Assembly (NCBI GenBank): GCA_934330725.1
Contig: CAKRGM010000017.1
Coordinates: 1-54,603 of the forward strand
Origin: an uncultured Lachnospiraceae bacterium
Lineage (GTDB): Bacteria; Bacillota; Clostridia; Lachnospirales; Lachnospiraceae
Length of the DNA stretch: 54,603 bases
Reading direction: 5' to 3'
The notes below the pieces were generated by a model. That model did not search any database. It was given only the letters and a program-made list of their open reading frames with translations, and was not told the origin of the DNA. The first letter of the stretch is position 1, and every line of letters begins with the position of its first letter. Positions 8,805 through 18,248 of this stretch are shown here, one piece after another. The position numbers and the translations under genes are program-made.

Positions 8805-11048
8805 TTACTCATTGGATATATCTTTATCTGTTTCTGTAGGTACATCCCCATCTGTTTCTTCACTGCTACCGGCTGTTGTCTTTTCAGGTGCCGTCGTTGC
8901 AGTAGTATTATTACTATTTCCATCTGTACTCTGTGAATGAGATGTAGTCTCCTGAGGCTGTGTAACATTTTCTGTTCCCTCTATTGAATTCGGATCGTAA
9001 TCATCAGTAAGCGGCTCCGGTTCTGTTTGTTCCGGCTCAGTCTGCTGTACATTTCCACCACTAATTGTATACTTTGGAAAGTCCACCTTCGGAAGATCCT
9101 TATGAACAGCAGTCATAAATTGCTTAAAAATTGCATTCGCACATATTCCGGAATTAGATATTTCTTTTGGATAATCATATCCCATCCATACTGCAGTAGT
9201 GTAGTATTTACTGAACCCGCAAAACCATGCGTCCTTATTTGAGTTTGTTGTACCCGTCTTACCTGCAACAATAGCATTATCAACATTTGCACTTTTACCG
9301 GTTCCACTCTCTACTACAGTCTTCATCATATCTGTCATCATTCTGCATGCATTAACATCATATACTCTTACATCTCTGTTGGAATTATCTGCAACGGTAT
9401 TTCCTGAGGAATCAACTATTTTCTTTATACAAGTAGCCTTCCTGTATGTACCATCATTTTCAATTGCCGCATATGCTCCTGCCATTTCCTCTGTTGTCAC
9501 ACCATCTGTAAATCCTCCAAGTGCACCGGCTGCTACATTTGTATCCTGCCATATCTTTTTAAATCCCATCTTAATAAGATAACTGCTGCCGGTCTTCGGA
9601 GTAAGGACATCATTATATATTCTCCATGCTACAGTATTTTTAGAACGTTTAACAGCTTCTCTTACTGTAATTTTTCCTGCATATGTTTTGTCTGCATTTG
9701 ACGGACCACCTTCAATTGGTGAGTCGTCTACAATTGTATCCGGCGTATTCCCCAATTCCATAAATGGTGTATAAACACTCAGCGGCTTAACCGAACTACC
9801 CGGCTGCCTGTAACTTTGATATGCACGGTTTAGTACATCACCTTTAATATCCTGTGTTCGTGAACCTACAATTGCAACTACATTTCCGCTTTCATTATCT
9901 ATACATGTCGCAGCTCCCTGCATATCATATATCCCGCTTTGCGATACTGCCGTGTACTTTGACAAATTATTATCAACAGCTTTTTGCAACTGTTCCTGCA
10001 TATCCATATCTATTGATGTATAAATCTGATAGCCCCCGCCTATAAGCTTCTGTTGGCATTCCGTATATGTCTTGTCATAATATTCCTGATATGCATCATA
10101 GTCTGTTTGCGACTCAAAATTATTTCTAAAGGAGAAACCAGTTGCGCTCATAAGCGACTCGGTTGCACAATGACGTACATATGTCACAACGGAATTATTT
10201 ATTTTTTCTTCCTGTTGTAAATTAAGAACAATATCTGTACTCTTTGCTGTATTGTATTCTTCTGTCGTTATATAATTCTGATCAAGAAGCTGCTTAAGTA
10301 TTAAATCCCTTCTTCCCATTGTATTATCAAAGTTGGTTATTGGATTATACCTGTTAGGATTATTTGGTATTGATGCAATGAATGTCTGTTCTGCCAGACT
10401 TAAATCTTTTGCTGATTTACTAAAATACCCCTTTGCAGCAGCTTCAACCCCATAATATCCATTTCCAAAATAAATATTATTTAAATAAAACTCCAAAATC
10501 TGATTTTTGGTGAATTTTTTTTCAAGTTCAAATGCCATGAAGATTTCTTCTATCTTTCTATCCCATGTAACTTCCTGTGTAAGAAATACATTTTTTGCAA
10601 GCTGCTGTGTAATTGTACTAGCTCCCTGTGCAATCTCCTTATTTTTTTGATTCGCTATAACAGCCCTTATAATGGCCTTAAGATCAATTCCGCCATGGTC
10701 ATAAAAGTTTCTGTCTTCCATTACTACAAATGAATCAGCCAGCGTCTGCGGAATATCGTTAAAGCTTACATAATACATATCTTTTGAATTTTTCATTCCA
10801 CACAATTCATTTCCATTTGTATCATAAATCAGTGTTGTCTTTGAATCTTTAAATGTACTTTCATCACATGAATCGATAATACTTTTTGCCTCCCGGCTAA
10901 GTTTAAAGACCTTGACTGCCTGTGGCCCTATAAAACACATGGCAACAATAAATAAAACTCCGATTATAGCCAAAACTATTCTCTTTATTTTCTTTTTCTT
11001 TGAGCTTTTAAATTTATGTGGTATTTTATTTTTTGTTTTCTTAGACAT
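8805..11048 (-). CDS. class A penicillin-binding protein (PBP1A type)
   Basis: Bifunctional peptidoglycan glycosyltransferase/transpeptidase, 747 aa. A Lys-rich cytoplasmic head is followed by one membrane anchor (about 21-43). The GT51 domain has EDRNFYDHGG with catalytic E111 and the segment STITQQLAKN. The transpeptidase has SSVK (418-421), SKN (469-471) and KTGT (597-600), so both activities look intact. The last 90 or so residues are a Thr/Glu/Gln/Pro-rich tail, probably cell-wall exposed. The ATG at 11048 has GGAG six bases upstream; the longer frame lacks similarity. It lies downstream of two other envelope genes on the same strand. Confidence 0.95.
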   Translation of the reverse strand: MSKKTKNKIPHKFKSSKKKKIKRIVLAIIGVLFIVAMCFIGPQAVKVFKLSREAKSIIDSCDESTFKDSKTTLIYDTNGNELCGMKNSKDMYYVSFNDIPQTLADSFVVMEDRNFYDHGGIDLKAIIRAVIANQKNKEIAQGASTITQQLAKNVFLTQEVTWDRKIEEIFMAFELEKKFTKNQILEFYLNNIYFGNGYYGVEAAAKGYFSKSAKDLSLAEQTFIASIPNNPNRYNPITNFDNTMGRRDLILKQLLDQNYITTEEYNTAKSTDIVLNLQQEEKINNSVVTYVRHCATESLMSATGFSFRNNFESQTDYDAYQEYYDKTYTECQQKLIGGGYQIYTSIDMDMQEQLQKAVDNNLSKYTAVSQSGIYDMQGAATCIDNESGNVVAIVGSRTQDIKGDVLNRAYQSYRQPGSSVKPLSVYTPFMELGNTPDTIVDDSPIEGGPSNADKTYAGKITVREAVKRSKNTVAWRIYNDVLTPKTGSSYLIKMGFKKIWQDTNVAAGALGGFTDGVTTEEMAGAYAAIENDGTYRKATCIKKIVDSSGNTVADNSNRDVRVYDVNACRMMTDMMKTVVESGTGKSANVDNAIVAGKTGTTNSNKDAWFCGFSKYYTTAVWMGYDYPKEISNSGICANAIFKQFMTAVHKDLPKVDFPKYTISGGNVQQTEPEQTEPEPLTDDYDPNSIEGTENVTQPQETTSHSQSTDGNSNNTTATTAPEKTTAGSSEETDGDVPTETDKDISNE

Positions 11049-11193
11049 ACCTATCTCCATTTCATAATAATTTAGATAATTGCAACACTTTATACTTATC
11101 AGATACAGCACTGTAGAATTAACATCTTCATAAGCAGCTTAAGCGAACCTGCTGTGAATTATTAATTTTGTAACATTGCCTGAAAGAAGGTTA

Positions 11194-13740
11194 TTATTTG
11201 AAATATGTCAGAAACGTATTTCCATTCTGCGTAAATACAGCAGACATCTCCTGAATTCCTGCACTTTTAACATCTCCTGACTGCGGATTCATATATGTCA
11301 CCTGCGAGCCATCATATCCTGATATAATTACATATTCTGAAGAACTTATTTTCCCTATAACAGGATATCCCTCGCTTACGTAATATAACACTTTATCGAC
11401 AGATATTCCATCCAGGCGTATAGCCTTATTATCCATTGCCTCATTCATCAGCTGTACTGCTGTAGTATCTCCTTCCGGCTTTGACGGATGTCCTGAAACT
11501 CCGGCATATTTAAATACTGCTTCGACTGCACTGCTTAAGGAATCTGCTCCTGCCGATGATGCTCCTATTCCTTTTATCTGTGCATTTGATTTTTTATATT
11601 TATTCCACACACATCTGTTATTTCCATCTGTAACCATACCAGATACTGTGTCTGCCATATTTATTGCATCGCTGATGTTTCCAAAGCTTTTCTTATATAC
11701 ACCATATCCATAAACGTAATACATACCATCTGCTTTAAAATCAATATTCAGACTGAATTTACTGTCTTTATTAAATGTTATCTGCTCAGAATTTCTTAAA
11801 GATGTATTTTCATTTTTATTTGAAACAAGCTTAATAACCTGTTCTGTCTGCCTTGTGTCAGAACTTATTGTATCCATACTGTTTTCCTGAACTTCGTTAT
11901 TCTCACCACGATTAATAAGCTGGTCTATTGATGTTGTATCATAGCCGCCCGACGCATTTTTTACAACTCTGGAAAGATTGAGCCTTAATCCATTAACCTG
12001 TGCACCACTGACGTAAATTCCATCTTTAGAATACTCTTTAATATTATTAAAATCAGAATCAATTATATTTATCTTATACATAGGAAACACAGTACTTCCG
12101 TCCGCTCCATACACTATATCCGAGGCATGTGCACTTCCATATATAAAGTCATTATTAATATAACCGATAACTTTCAATTTATCGCCCTCTTCAGCATGAA
12201 GTTCGGTATCTATGCCCTTTTCCATATTATATACTCTTATTGAATCTGTATTATTAAGCTGTCCGTTTGTACTGTATGCTATTGATTTACCATCATCTGA
12301 TACCTTATATGCTTCAGGATTAAGATTACTTACCTCAACCATTGTTTCATTACTTGTCAGATCCGCAAGATACAGACTTGAATTAACCAGTATCTGAAGC
12401 GTATTATTATCCGCATTAAGGTATGCAACATCTCCTGCATTTCCCTCTAACATTTCATAAGATGCATTTACCGGTATAAATATCCGCTCATCTACAGTAT
12501 TATCACTATACTTATATGAAAAAACAGATATTCCTGTTTCTCCCTCATGTGCTCCACGATTCATATAGCCACGCACCAGAAAATCACAGTTTCCATCCTC
12601 GGAAACATTCATTATCTTAATTGAATGTGCATTATATCTTTCACGAATATTATCTGTACCTCCATCATTAAATGAAAAGACTTCCGTAAATGTTCCATCA
12701 TTTGCATTAAAACACCACAGTGTATTTTCATTTACAAAATACGTATAAACACTTTTATTATCCGTCTTTGTCTCAACATTTGAGTCAGCCCTGATTCCTA
12801 AGTTTATCTTTCCACCTGAAATATAATCATTTCTGCCATCAAAGACCTGATTTGCTTCTCTTTCAAAATCAAGAAGAAATATCGAACTGCCTGACTGACG
12901 CACTCTGTAATATTCACTTACATTATAGGTATCGTAAGCATCATAATCATTCTGTGCTCCTGCAATATAACTCATATATATACTTGCAGAATCATTATTA
13001 ATTTCCTGTATACATGGAACAATCTCACTTTCAACAAACGGCTTTAAATCTCCCCAGCATACCTGACTCGATTTATTGTTTATAGTTACCCTGCCAAGAT
13101 TTGTTTCATCGGCATTCTTAGATGTTTCAAGATACTTTGAAATATTATTTGACCCATTATCACTGTAACATTCCTTATTAAACTGTACTGCAAAATCCAT
13201 TTTACTTTTAAATGCATCCGTATCAAGACCGCTTACTATCTTTGTATAATAACTGACTTCTTCATGCTTATCTGTCTTTAAGATTATCTGTAAAATATAC
13301 TCTGAATTATCCTCAATAAGATTTTTTATATTACATACTGCCTGTACATTATCTCCATCGCTCTGATAGTCTTTGACCTCGGTATTTTCAATCAGGGACA
13401 TATCCGATATACTCCTTATTTTATATGATATTCCCGTTATTTCACTTCCATAAGTATTTATCTCAACAGGAAGTTTTTTATCTGAAGGCAGTGGTGTTAC
13501 AGGCTCATTGATAAGAGCCTCATTAACATCTTTTACATATCCATGAAGGCAGTTAAATTTAGTCCCATCCTGTGTCTTCATTGTTACTAAAGGAAGGGTT
13601 GCCTCTGTCATTACTGCTGTTGCCGGTTTTGCAAACTTATAATTCATTGTCATAAATGTAATGATTGCCGTAATAACAAATACAGCAACATATATAATAT
13701 ATTTTGATGAGACATTAACTTTACTCTTCATTACTCTCAA
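11194..13740 (-). CDS. membrane-anchored extracytoplasmic protein with degenerate C39-like domain
   Basis: An 848-residue protein of unknown function. An N-terminal anchor (about 13-33) is followed by a long beta-rich extracytoplasmic region (about 60-690) with propeller-like or WD-like spacing that I cannot assign. The C-terminal 140 residues resemble a peptidase C39-like fold (GYDGSQVTYMNPQSG, about 808-822). Where active C39 domains have Cys and His, it reads SSAGADSLSS (about 728-737) and SSEYVIISGYD, so peptidase activity is unlikely. The start is uncertain: a TTG at 13740 has AAAGGA at good spacing, and an ATG lies 9 bases inside. It is flanked by a YwmB-like gene and a PBP gene, suggesting an envelope role. 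Confidence 0.7.
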   Translation of the reverse strand: MRVMKSKVNVSSKYIIYVAVFVITAIITFMTMNYKFAKPATAVMTEATLPLVTMKTQDGTKFNCLHGYVKDVNEALINEPVTPLPSDKKLPVEINTYGSEITGISYKIRSISDMSLIENTEVKDYQSDGDNVQAVCNIKNLIEDNSEYILQIILKTDKHEEVSYYTKIVSGLDTDAFKSKMDFAVQFNKECYSDNGSNNISKYLETSKNADETNLGRVTINNKSSQVCWGDLKPFVESEIVPCIQEINNDSASIYMSYIAGAQNDYDAYDTYNVSEYYRVRQSGSSIFLLDFEREANQVFDGRNDYISGGKINLGIRADSNVETKTDNKSVYTYFVNENTLWCFNANDGTFTEVFSFNDGGTDNIRERYNAHSIKIMNVSEDGNCDFLVRGYMNRGAHEGETGISVFSYKYSDNTVDERIFIPVNASYEMLEGNAGDVAYLNADNNTLQILVNSSLYLADLTSNETMVEVSNLNPEAYKVSDDGKSIAYSTNGQLNNTDSIRVYNMEKGIDTELHAEEGDKLKVIGYINNDFIYGSAHASDIVYGADGSTVFPMYKINIIDSDFNNIKEYSKDGIYVSGAQVNGLRLNLSRVVKNASGGYDTTSIDQLINRGENNEVQENSMDTISSDTRQTEQVIKLVSNKNENTSLRNSEQITFNKDSKFSLNIDFKADGMYYVYGYGVYKKSFGNISDAINMADTVSGMVTDGNNRCVWNKYKKSNAQIKGIGASSAGADSLSSAVEAVFKYAGVSGHPSKPEGDTTAVQLMNEAMDNKAIRLDGISVDKVLYYVSEGYPVIGKISSSEYVIISGYDGSQVTYMNPQSGDVKSAGIQEMSAVFTQNGNTFLTYFK

Positions 13741-13807
13741 TTACTTTTCCTTTCAGTATAACTTAATTCCTATATATTTTAATCTGTTTCGATAAAAACT
13801 ACAAGTC

Positions 13808-14710
13808 TTAATAATCCTGATTATTGATTGGGGTTGAAAAATACACATTTGTAACATCTTTTTGCTTATCATATGACATTGATATATTTACATTTACCTT
13901 TCCACTTCCCGTTTTAATATAGTCCGTTATATCCTTATCATATGCATATACAGTATAAATATCATCCGTTTCTTCCTGCATCTGTATTTTAGCCCCTATT
14001 TCACCCAGCATTTGTTTTGTAAGTTCATTCTTACCCTCTGTGTTTAAATTGCCTTTAATTTCGCCCTTAAGATTTACCGTTACTGTTGAATTTAACCCAA
14101 GCTGTCCAACAAGTTCTTTTATAATCTTCTCATAGGCAAAGGCCGCCCTTACTGAATTGCTCATATTGACCCCTATATAAATATACTGCGTGCAATTCAT
14201 TTCATTTTCTTCAATATCATTAATAACTGTAATAAACCGTGCGATAACTTTTCCATTAATACAATCCTGTTGGAGTGATAATGTCCTTTTGTCTCCCTCA
14301 CTCGCAGCTGTTATCGTATATTTGTCTATTCCTATCTTTTCTGCTATCTTTTTTAAGATAGCTTCCTTTGCTGTATCCGTAATAACCATATTACCATATC
14401 TGCCAATTGTAGTTACCTGTGATTCCATGTTTGAATATACATTACTGCTAAATGCACTAATAATATTATTTTCACCCGAAGTATTATTTCCTCTCCACAA
14501 TACATTTGCTGCTGTTATAAGCCATAGTATACACGCAATACATATTGCTGATTTCTGGAAAAAATATTTCTTGCTTAAGCCTTTCCGACCTGAACGGTCC
14601 GGACTTTCTATACATCTATTATCTGTCCTGCCTTTATCTGCTCCTGTTTTCTTATGTTTTACCTGTGATCTTATCTTATAAATAATGTATGAAAAACAGT
14701 CCCTTATCAT
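13808..14710 (-). CDS. YwmB-like (TATA-box-binding-fold) membrane-anchored protein
   Basis: A 300-residue protein with a basic N-terminus, one membrane segment (about 55-70) and an extracytoplasmic alpha/beta region. The pattern of the C-terminal 190 residues, especially around the RTLSLQQDC and GKVIARFITV stretches, resembles the clostridial YwmB family. This is a weak, pattern-level match, and the family's function is poorly known. ATG at 14710 is preferred (AAAGGA 12 bases upstream); a TTG 12 bases earlier is too close to the SD. It ends 68 bp before the 848-residue anchored protein and is probably co-transcribed with it. Confidence 0.55.
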   Translation of the reverse strand: MIRDCFSYIIYKIRSQVKHKKTGADKGRTDNRCIESPDRSGRKGLSKKYFFQKSAICIACILWLITAANVLWRGNNTSGENNIISAFSSNVYSNMESQVTTIGRYGNMVITDTAKEAILKKIAEKIGIDKYTITAASEGDKRTLSLQQDCINGKVIARFITVINDIEENEMNCTQYIYIGVNMSNSVRAAFAYEKIIKELVGQLGLNSTVTVNLKGEIKGNLNTEGKNELTKQMLGEIGAKIQMQEETDDIYTVYAYDKDITDYIKTGSGKVNVNISMSYDKQKDVTNVYFSTPINNQDY

Positions 14711-15044
14711 AATATCTATCAATCCTTTCCCTGTAAAATGTCTATAATCTTAATTTAAATTAAATAAGTTGTAGCTATTATTTACACATTTTGGAAGTTT
14801 ATTCCTAAAGGATTGAATTTCTCTATGTAAATTGTTATAATTTGTTCATCATTTATCGTAAATTTATAATATTCATTAAAATTTAATCATATTATGCAAC
14901 AATAACCAGGTAGTTGTAAAACTTAAATTTTAAGTTACAGCCTGAAATGATTAACAAATCCAATTGTTAATTTGCAAGATATCCACTAAAAAATATCGAG
15001 TTTTGCACTGACCTGTGCAGCAATAAAACAAGAGAGGAGCATCA
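14711..15044. other. divergent spacer with promoter and palindrome
   Basis: A 334-bp AT-rich spacer. It holds a plus-strand promoter (listed separately) and an almost loop-free palindrome AACTTAAA-T-TTTAAGTT (14920-14936), flanked by TGTAA/TTACA, which could be an operator. No coding sequence is apparent. Confidence 0.45.
14813..14841 (+). promoter_or_regulatory. predicted promoter for the DUF402 gene
   Basis: TTGAAT (14813-14818), 17-bp spacer, TATAAT (14836-14841). It would give a leader of about 200 bases containing the palindrome at 14920-14936. Confidence 0.45.
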
Positions 15045-15518
15045 ATGATATCAATTTTCAGAAAAAGACTTATTCCTGATGAATGTATCCATTTGAAAAA
15101 TGATAAGATTGTTCATATTGATTCCGACAGAATAATTACAAAATGGAACACTCTTCATCCAAAAGCTGAGTTTTCTCATGGAATTTCGTATTATTGCCTT
15201 AATGAAGGTTGGAAAATCAGTAAATTTTATAAACAGGATAATAAACTCGCTTATATATATTGCGATATTATTGAAACAACATACAACAAAACCGATGATG
15301 CATATATTTTTACAGATTTGCTGGCTGATGTAATAATTGAAAATTCGGGATTTGTAAGAGTTGTTGATATTGATGAACTGGCTGATGCCTGCAATGATAA
15401 CCTTATCAGTAAGGATTTGCTCGTTACGGCACTGCATCGTCTGGACAGCCTTCTGTCAATAATATACAGTGGTGAATTTGAAAAATATATTGAAATTCTG
15501 GAAAGCTATGAAGAATAA
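15045..15518 (+). CDS. DUF402 domain protein
   Basis: A 157-residue soluble protein with the pattern of the DUF402 (FomD/YgaC-like) family: Y-C-D-I-I-E in the central sheet (about 75-85), then LLADVIIENSGFVRVVDIDE (about 99-118). Characterised relatives are metal-dependent nucleotide or nucleotidyl hydrolases, but the exact substrate cannot be read here. A strong SD (GAGAGGAG) precedes the ATG. Monocistronic between a divergent spacer and a terminator. Confidence 0.75.
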   Translation: MISIFRKRLIPDECIHLKNDKIVHIDSDRIITKWNTLHPKAEFSHGISYYCLNEGWKISKFYKQDNKLAYIYCDIIETTYNKTDDAYIFTDLLADVIIENSGFVRVVDIDELADACNDNLISKDLLVTALHRLDSLLSIIYSGEFEKYIEILESYEE

Positions 15519-15548
15519 ATTCTACAGAATGTTATAAAAAAACATTGC

Positions 15549-15600
15549 ACAGCAGGCTACATGACTGATTGATGGTTATGCACCCTGCTGTTATTTTTAT
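15549..15600 (+). terminator. candidate terminator after the DUF402 gene
   Basis: ACAGCAGG (15549-15556) pairs with CCTGCTGT (15584-15591), followed by TATTTTTAT. The loop is long (27 nt), so this is moderately supported. Confidence 0.5.
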
Positions 15601-15643
15601 AGTAATTTATAAACTGAATTTACAGATTAAATTAAAGATTTAT

Positions 15644-16129
15644 TTACAGATTTATTTCAAGTTTTCTGCCTGTACGCTGATACCTGTAGTATCTTACTCC
15701 CGCCGCATTAAGCATTCGCTTTGATGCAATAACAGATGCTGTTTCGGCATACTTGTCACAATCATAAACTATCGTCTTTATTCCGGCCTGAATAATCGCT
15801 TTGGCACATTCATTACATGGAAAAAGTGTTACATACATTTTTGCATTATCAAGACTCCCGCCTCTGTAATTCAATATGGCATTAAGCTCACTATGTGCTG
15901 TAAATAAATATTTGTTATCTAACGGATCTCCCTCTCTTGACCATGGAAATTCATCATCCGAACAGCCTATTGGAAGTCCATTATATCCCATTGATAATAT
16001 TTTATTATCATTGCTGACAATACACGCTCCCACCTGTGTGTTAGGGTCCTTTGAACGCATGGCAGCAAGTTTTGCAACACCCATAAAATATTCATCCCAT
16101 GAAATATAATCCTGTCTTTTTTCGCTCAT
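15644..16129 (-). CDS. deoxycytidylate (dCMP) deaminase
   Basis: Zinc enzyme converting dCMP to dUMP, a source of substrate for thymidylate synthase. The 161-residue protein has H79-S-E81 (catalytic Glu) and PCNEC with C105 and C108 as zinc ligands, plus the DPNTQVGACIV segment. HSE instead of the usual HAE is a mild variation. GAGGTGG precedes the ATG. It is the last gene of the cwlD-sua5-ywlE-rpiB run. Confidence 0.93.
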   Translation of the reverse strand: MSEKRQDYISWDEYFMGVAKLAAMRSKDPNTQVGACIVSNDNKILSMGYNGLPIGCSDDEFPWSREGDPLDNKYLFTAHSELNAILNYRGGSLDNAKMYVTLFPCNECAKAIIQAGIKTIVYDCDKYAETASVIASKRMLNAAGVRYYRYQRTGRKLEINL

Positions 16130-16165
16130 GTTCCACCTCGTAAAGCTACTATCAATAACTAAACC

Positions 16166-16594
16166 TTAGCCTTCTAACATACTGATTCTTCTTATATGAC
16201 GCTCTTCATTTGAGAAGTCAGCATCAAGAAATGTATCTGCAATTCTAAATGCCAGCTCAGGTCCGATTACTCTTGCTCCCAGACAAAGTACATTTGCATT
16301 ATTATGCTGTCTTGTTGCCTCTGCACTGAAGCAGTCGCTGCAAAGTGCTGCTCTTATTCCCTTAACCTTATTAGCTGCAATGCTCATTCCTATGCCTGTT
16401 CCACAGATTAAAATTCCAAGCTCACACTCGCCGCTTGTTATAACATCCGTAACCTTGTGTGCATATACCGGATAATCACATGATTCATTGCTATAGCAGC
16501 CAACATCTTTACATTCAATACCTCTGTTTTTTAAATGTTCAATCATCTGATTTTTTAAATCCACTCCACCGTGATCACAACCAATTACTATCAT
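16166..16594 (-). CDS. rpiB: ribose-5-phosphate isomerase B
   Basis: Interconverts ribose-5-phosphate and ribulose-5-phosphate. The 142-residue protein begins MIVIGCDHGG and has the catalytic-site loop CGTGIGMSIAANK (C64) and the HNNANVLCLGARVIG segment. Length and motifs are typical of RpiB/LacAB-type isomerases. AAGGAG precedes the ATG. The order sua5 - ywlE - rpiB matches the ywlC-ywlE-ywlF region of Bacillus subtilis, supporting RpiB rather than a galactose-6-phosphate isomerase subunit. Confidence 0.95.
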   Translation of the reverse strand: MIVIGCDHGGVDLKNQMIEHLKNRGIECKDVGCYSNESCDYPVYAHKVTDVITSGECELGILICGTGIGMSIAANKVKGIRAALCSDCFSAEATRQHNNANVLCLGARVIGPELAFRIADTFLDADFSNEERHIRRISMLEG

Positions 16595-16647
16595 TCTTAT
16601 CTCCTTCTGTCCTTCGACTGTTTACTTTGTTGTTTATTCTATGTTAT

Positions 16648-17106
16648 TTATCTTATATTATCCATTATAATAGCTGAAGCCTTTTCAATCAATACATATA
16701 GTTGTTCAAAACATTTATTATATTCTTCTGTACCTCTTCCATAAGGATTACAAATCTGTGCCTCTGCATCTCCTGCAAACTCTGATATTGTAAAAACATT
16801 AATCGCTTTATCATAATCATCATATATCTTTTGTTTCATTGCATTATCCATTACCAGTACAAGCGTATTATTATCAAAATCTTCATTTTGAAGCTGTATT
16901 GAACTGTTACTTGCCATAATCATTCCATGTGCCGATGCTATTGCAACAGCCTTTGGATTATACGGCTCTGAAAAAAGTACTACCATCCCCCTTGATTCAA
17001 CAAGAATATCTGTATTCTGAAGAAATTGCTGCATTATTGTCGCTGCCATCGGACTTCTGCTTGTATTCTCCATACATACAAATATTATTTTACTATACGT
17101 ATTCAT
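16648..17106 (-). CDS. low-molecular-weight phosphatase, YwlE-like (probable protein-arginine phosphatase)
   Basis: A 152-residue LMW-PTP-fold protein. The P-loop C-x5-R-S is intact as CMENTSRS (11-18). Residue T15 matches the Thr that gives YwlE its phosphoarginine preference (tyrosine phosphatases have Ile there). The general-acid loop, normally DP[FYW], reads NPYGRGTEEY (120-129), so the catalytic Asp is replaced by Asn. Synteny with sua5 and rpiB supports orthology to Bacillus ywlE. Because of the Asn, activity may be reduced or use another acid. AAAGG is about 10 bases upstream. Confidence 0.8.
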   Translation of the reverse strand: MNTYSKIIFVCMENTSRSPMAATIMQQFLQNTDILVESRGMVVLFSEPYNPKAVAIASAHGMIMASNSSIQLQNEDFDNNTLVLVMDNAMKQKIYDDYDKAINVFTISEFAGDAEAQICNPYGRGTEEYNKCFEQLYVLIEKASAIIMDNIR

Positions 17107-17124
17107 AAATGAGTCGCCTTTCTT

Positions 17125-18204
17125 TTATTGTAGCACATTAATTTCATCTGCATTAATTATAGTATGTCCTGCTGCCTTTACAAGCCTGTTCATAACTGCC
17201 TTTCCAACATTATTTGTTGGAAAGCTTTCTGAATATACATATTTTACTCCAATTTTATCAAAATCTCTCAATGCAGCAAACAGATTTCTTGCTATTGAAG
17301 CTTCATCATCACTGCTGCCCATTACTTTTATTATTCCACATGAGTACTTTGTACTGTTTTCCTGTGTCGCCATTATCCCGACACGTTCACCTTTACCCAG
17401 CTTTTCCTGTGCAAGTTCATTTATTTTGTTTATAACGGCCTGTGTACTTCCTGTAACGATAACAACATTCGCATCAGGCGAATAATGCTTGTACTTCATT
17501 CCGGGAGCCTTTGGAACCACATCTTTCTGAATGGTCCCCTCAATTGCAGGATCAATAGTAACCTCTACCCCCAGCGCACTCTCAAGCATCTTCTGTGTTA
17601 TATAACCTGGTCTTAAAATAGATGGCACATCCTCACTAAGATCAATAATAGTAGACTCAACACCGATATCAACTGTATCATCCTCAATTATCATATCAAT
17701 TTTACCACTCAGATCATTGATAACATGTTCAGCCTTTGTAGGACTTGGCTTACCTGAAGTATTAGCACTTGGCGCTGCAATAAACAGTCCTGAACGTCTT
17801 ATAAGTTCAGACGCCACCGGATGACTTGGCATTCTTATTGCAACTGTTTCAAGGCCACCTGTTATTGAATATGGAACAATTTCAGATTTCTTTAAAATCA
17901 TTGTAAGTGGTCCCGGCCAGAATGTTTTCGCCAGCTTAAGTGCACTTTCATTAACATCACAGGAAAGTTTATATAAGTCGTTAACATCTGCAATATGAAC
18001 TATCAGCGGATTATCAGACGGTCTTCCCTTTGCAGAGTATATTTTACCTGAAGCTGATGAATCAAGCGCATCTCCTCCAAGTCCATAAACAGTCTCTGTC
18101 GGAAAAGCAACAAGCCCGCCTTTTTTTAAAATCTGCCCTGCCATCTCATATATTTTATCATTTTCTTCTTTATCATTTGTTATTTTTTTTAATATTGTCT
18201 CCAT
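17125..18204 (-). CDS. L-threonylcarbamoyladenylate synthase (Sua5/YwlC type)
   Basis: Makes threonylcarbamoyl-AMP for the t6A37 modification of ANN-decoding tRNAs. The 359-residue protein has the YrdC domain N-terminally (KGGLVAFPTETVYGLGGDA near 30, KGRPSDNPLIVHI near 80, SANTSGKPSPT near 150) and a C-terminal Sua5 domain (from about 225), so it is the long Sua5 form rather than the short TsaC. I prefer the ATG at 18204 (AAAGG nine bases upstream); an ATG six bases earlier is too close to the SD. Second gene of the cwlD run. Confidence 0.93.
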   Translation of the reverse strand: METILKKITNDKEENDKIYEMAGQILKKGGLVAFPTETVYGLGGDALDSSASGKIYSAKGRPSDNPLIVHIADVNDLYKLSCDVNESALKLAKTFWPGPLTMILKKSEIVPYSITGGLETVAIRMPSHPVASELIRRSGLFIAAPSANTSGKPSPTKAEHVINDLSGKIDMIIEDDTVDIGVESTIIDLSEDVPSILRPGYITQKMLESALGVEVTIDPAIEGTIQKDVVPKAPGMKYKHYSPDANVVIVTGSTQAVINKINELAQEKLGKGERVGIMATQENSTKYSCGIIKVMGSSDDEASIARNLFAALRDFDKIGVKYVYSESFPTNNVGKAVMNRLVKAAGHTIINADEINVLQ

Positions 18205-18248
18205 GATCATATGCCTTTCTATTTATCACGGCCGGATACAAATAAACA

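Noticed and set aside
11049..11111. N-terminal extension of the penicillin-binding protein
   Set aside because: The extension contains the SD for the ATG at 11048 and would add a second unrelated hydrophobic stretch.
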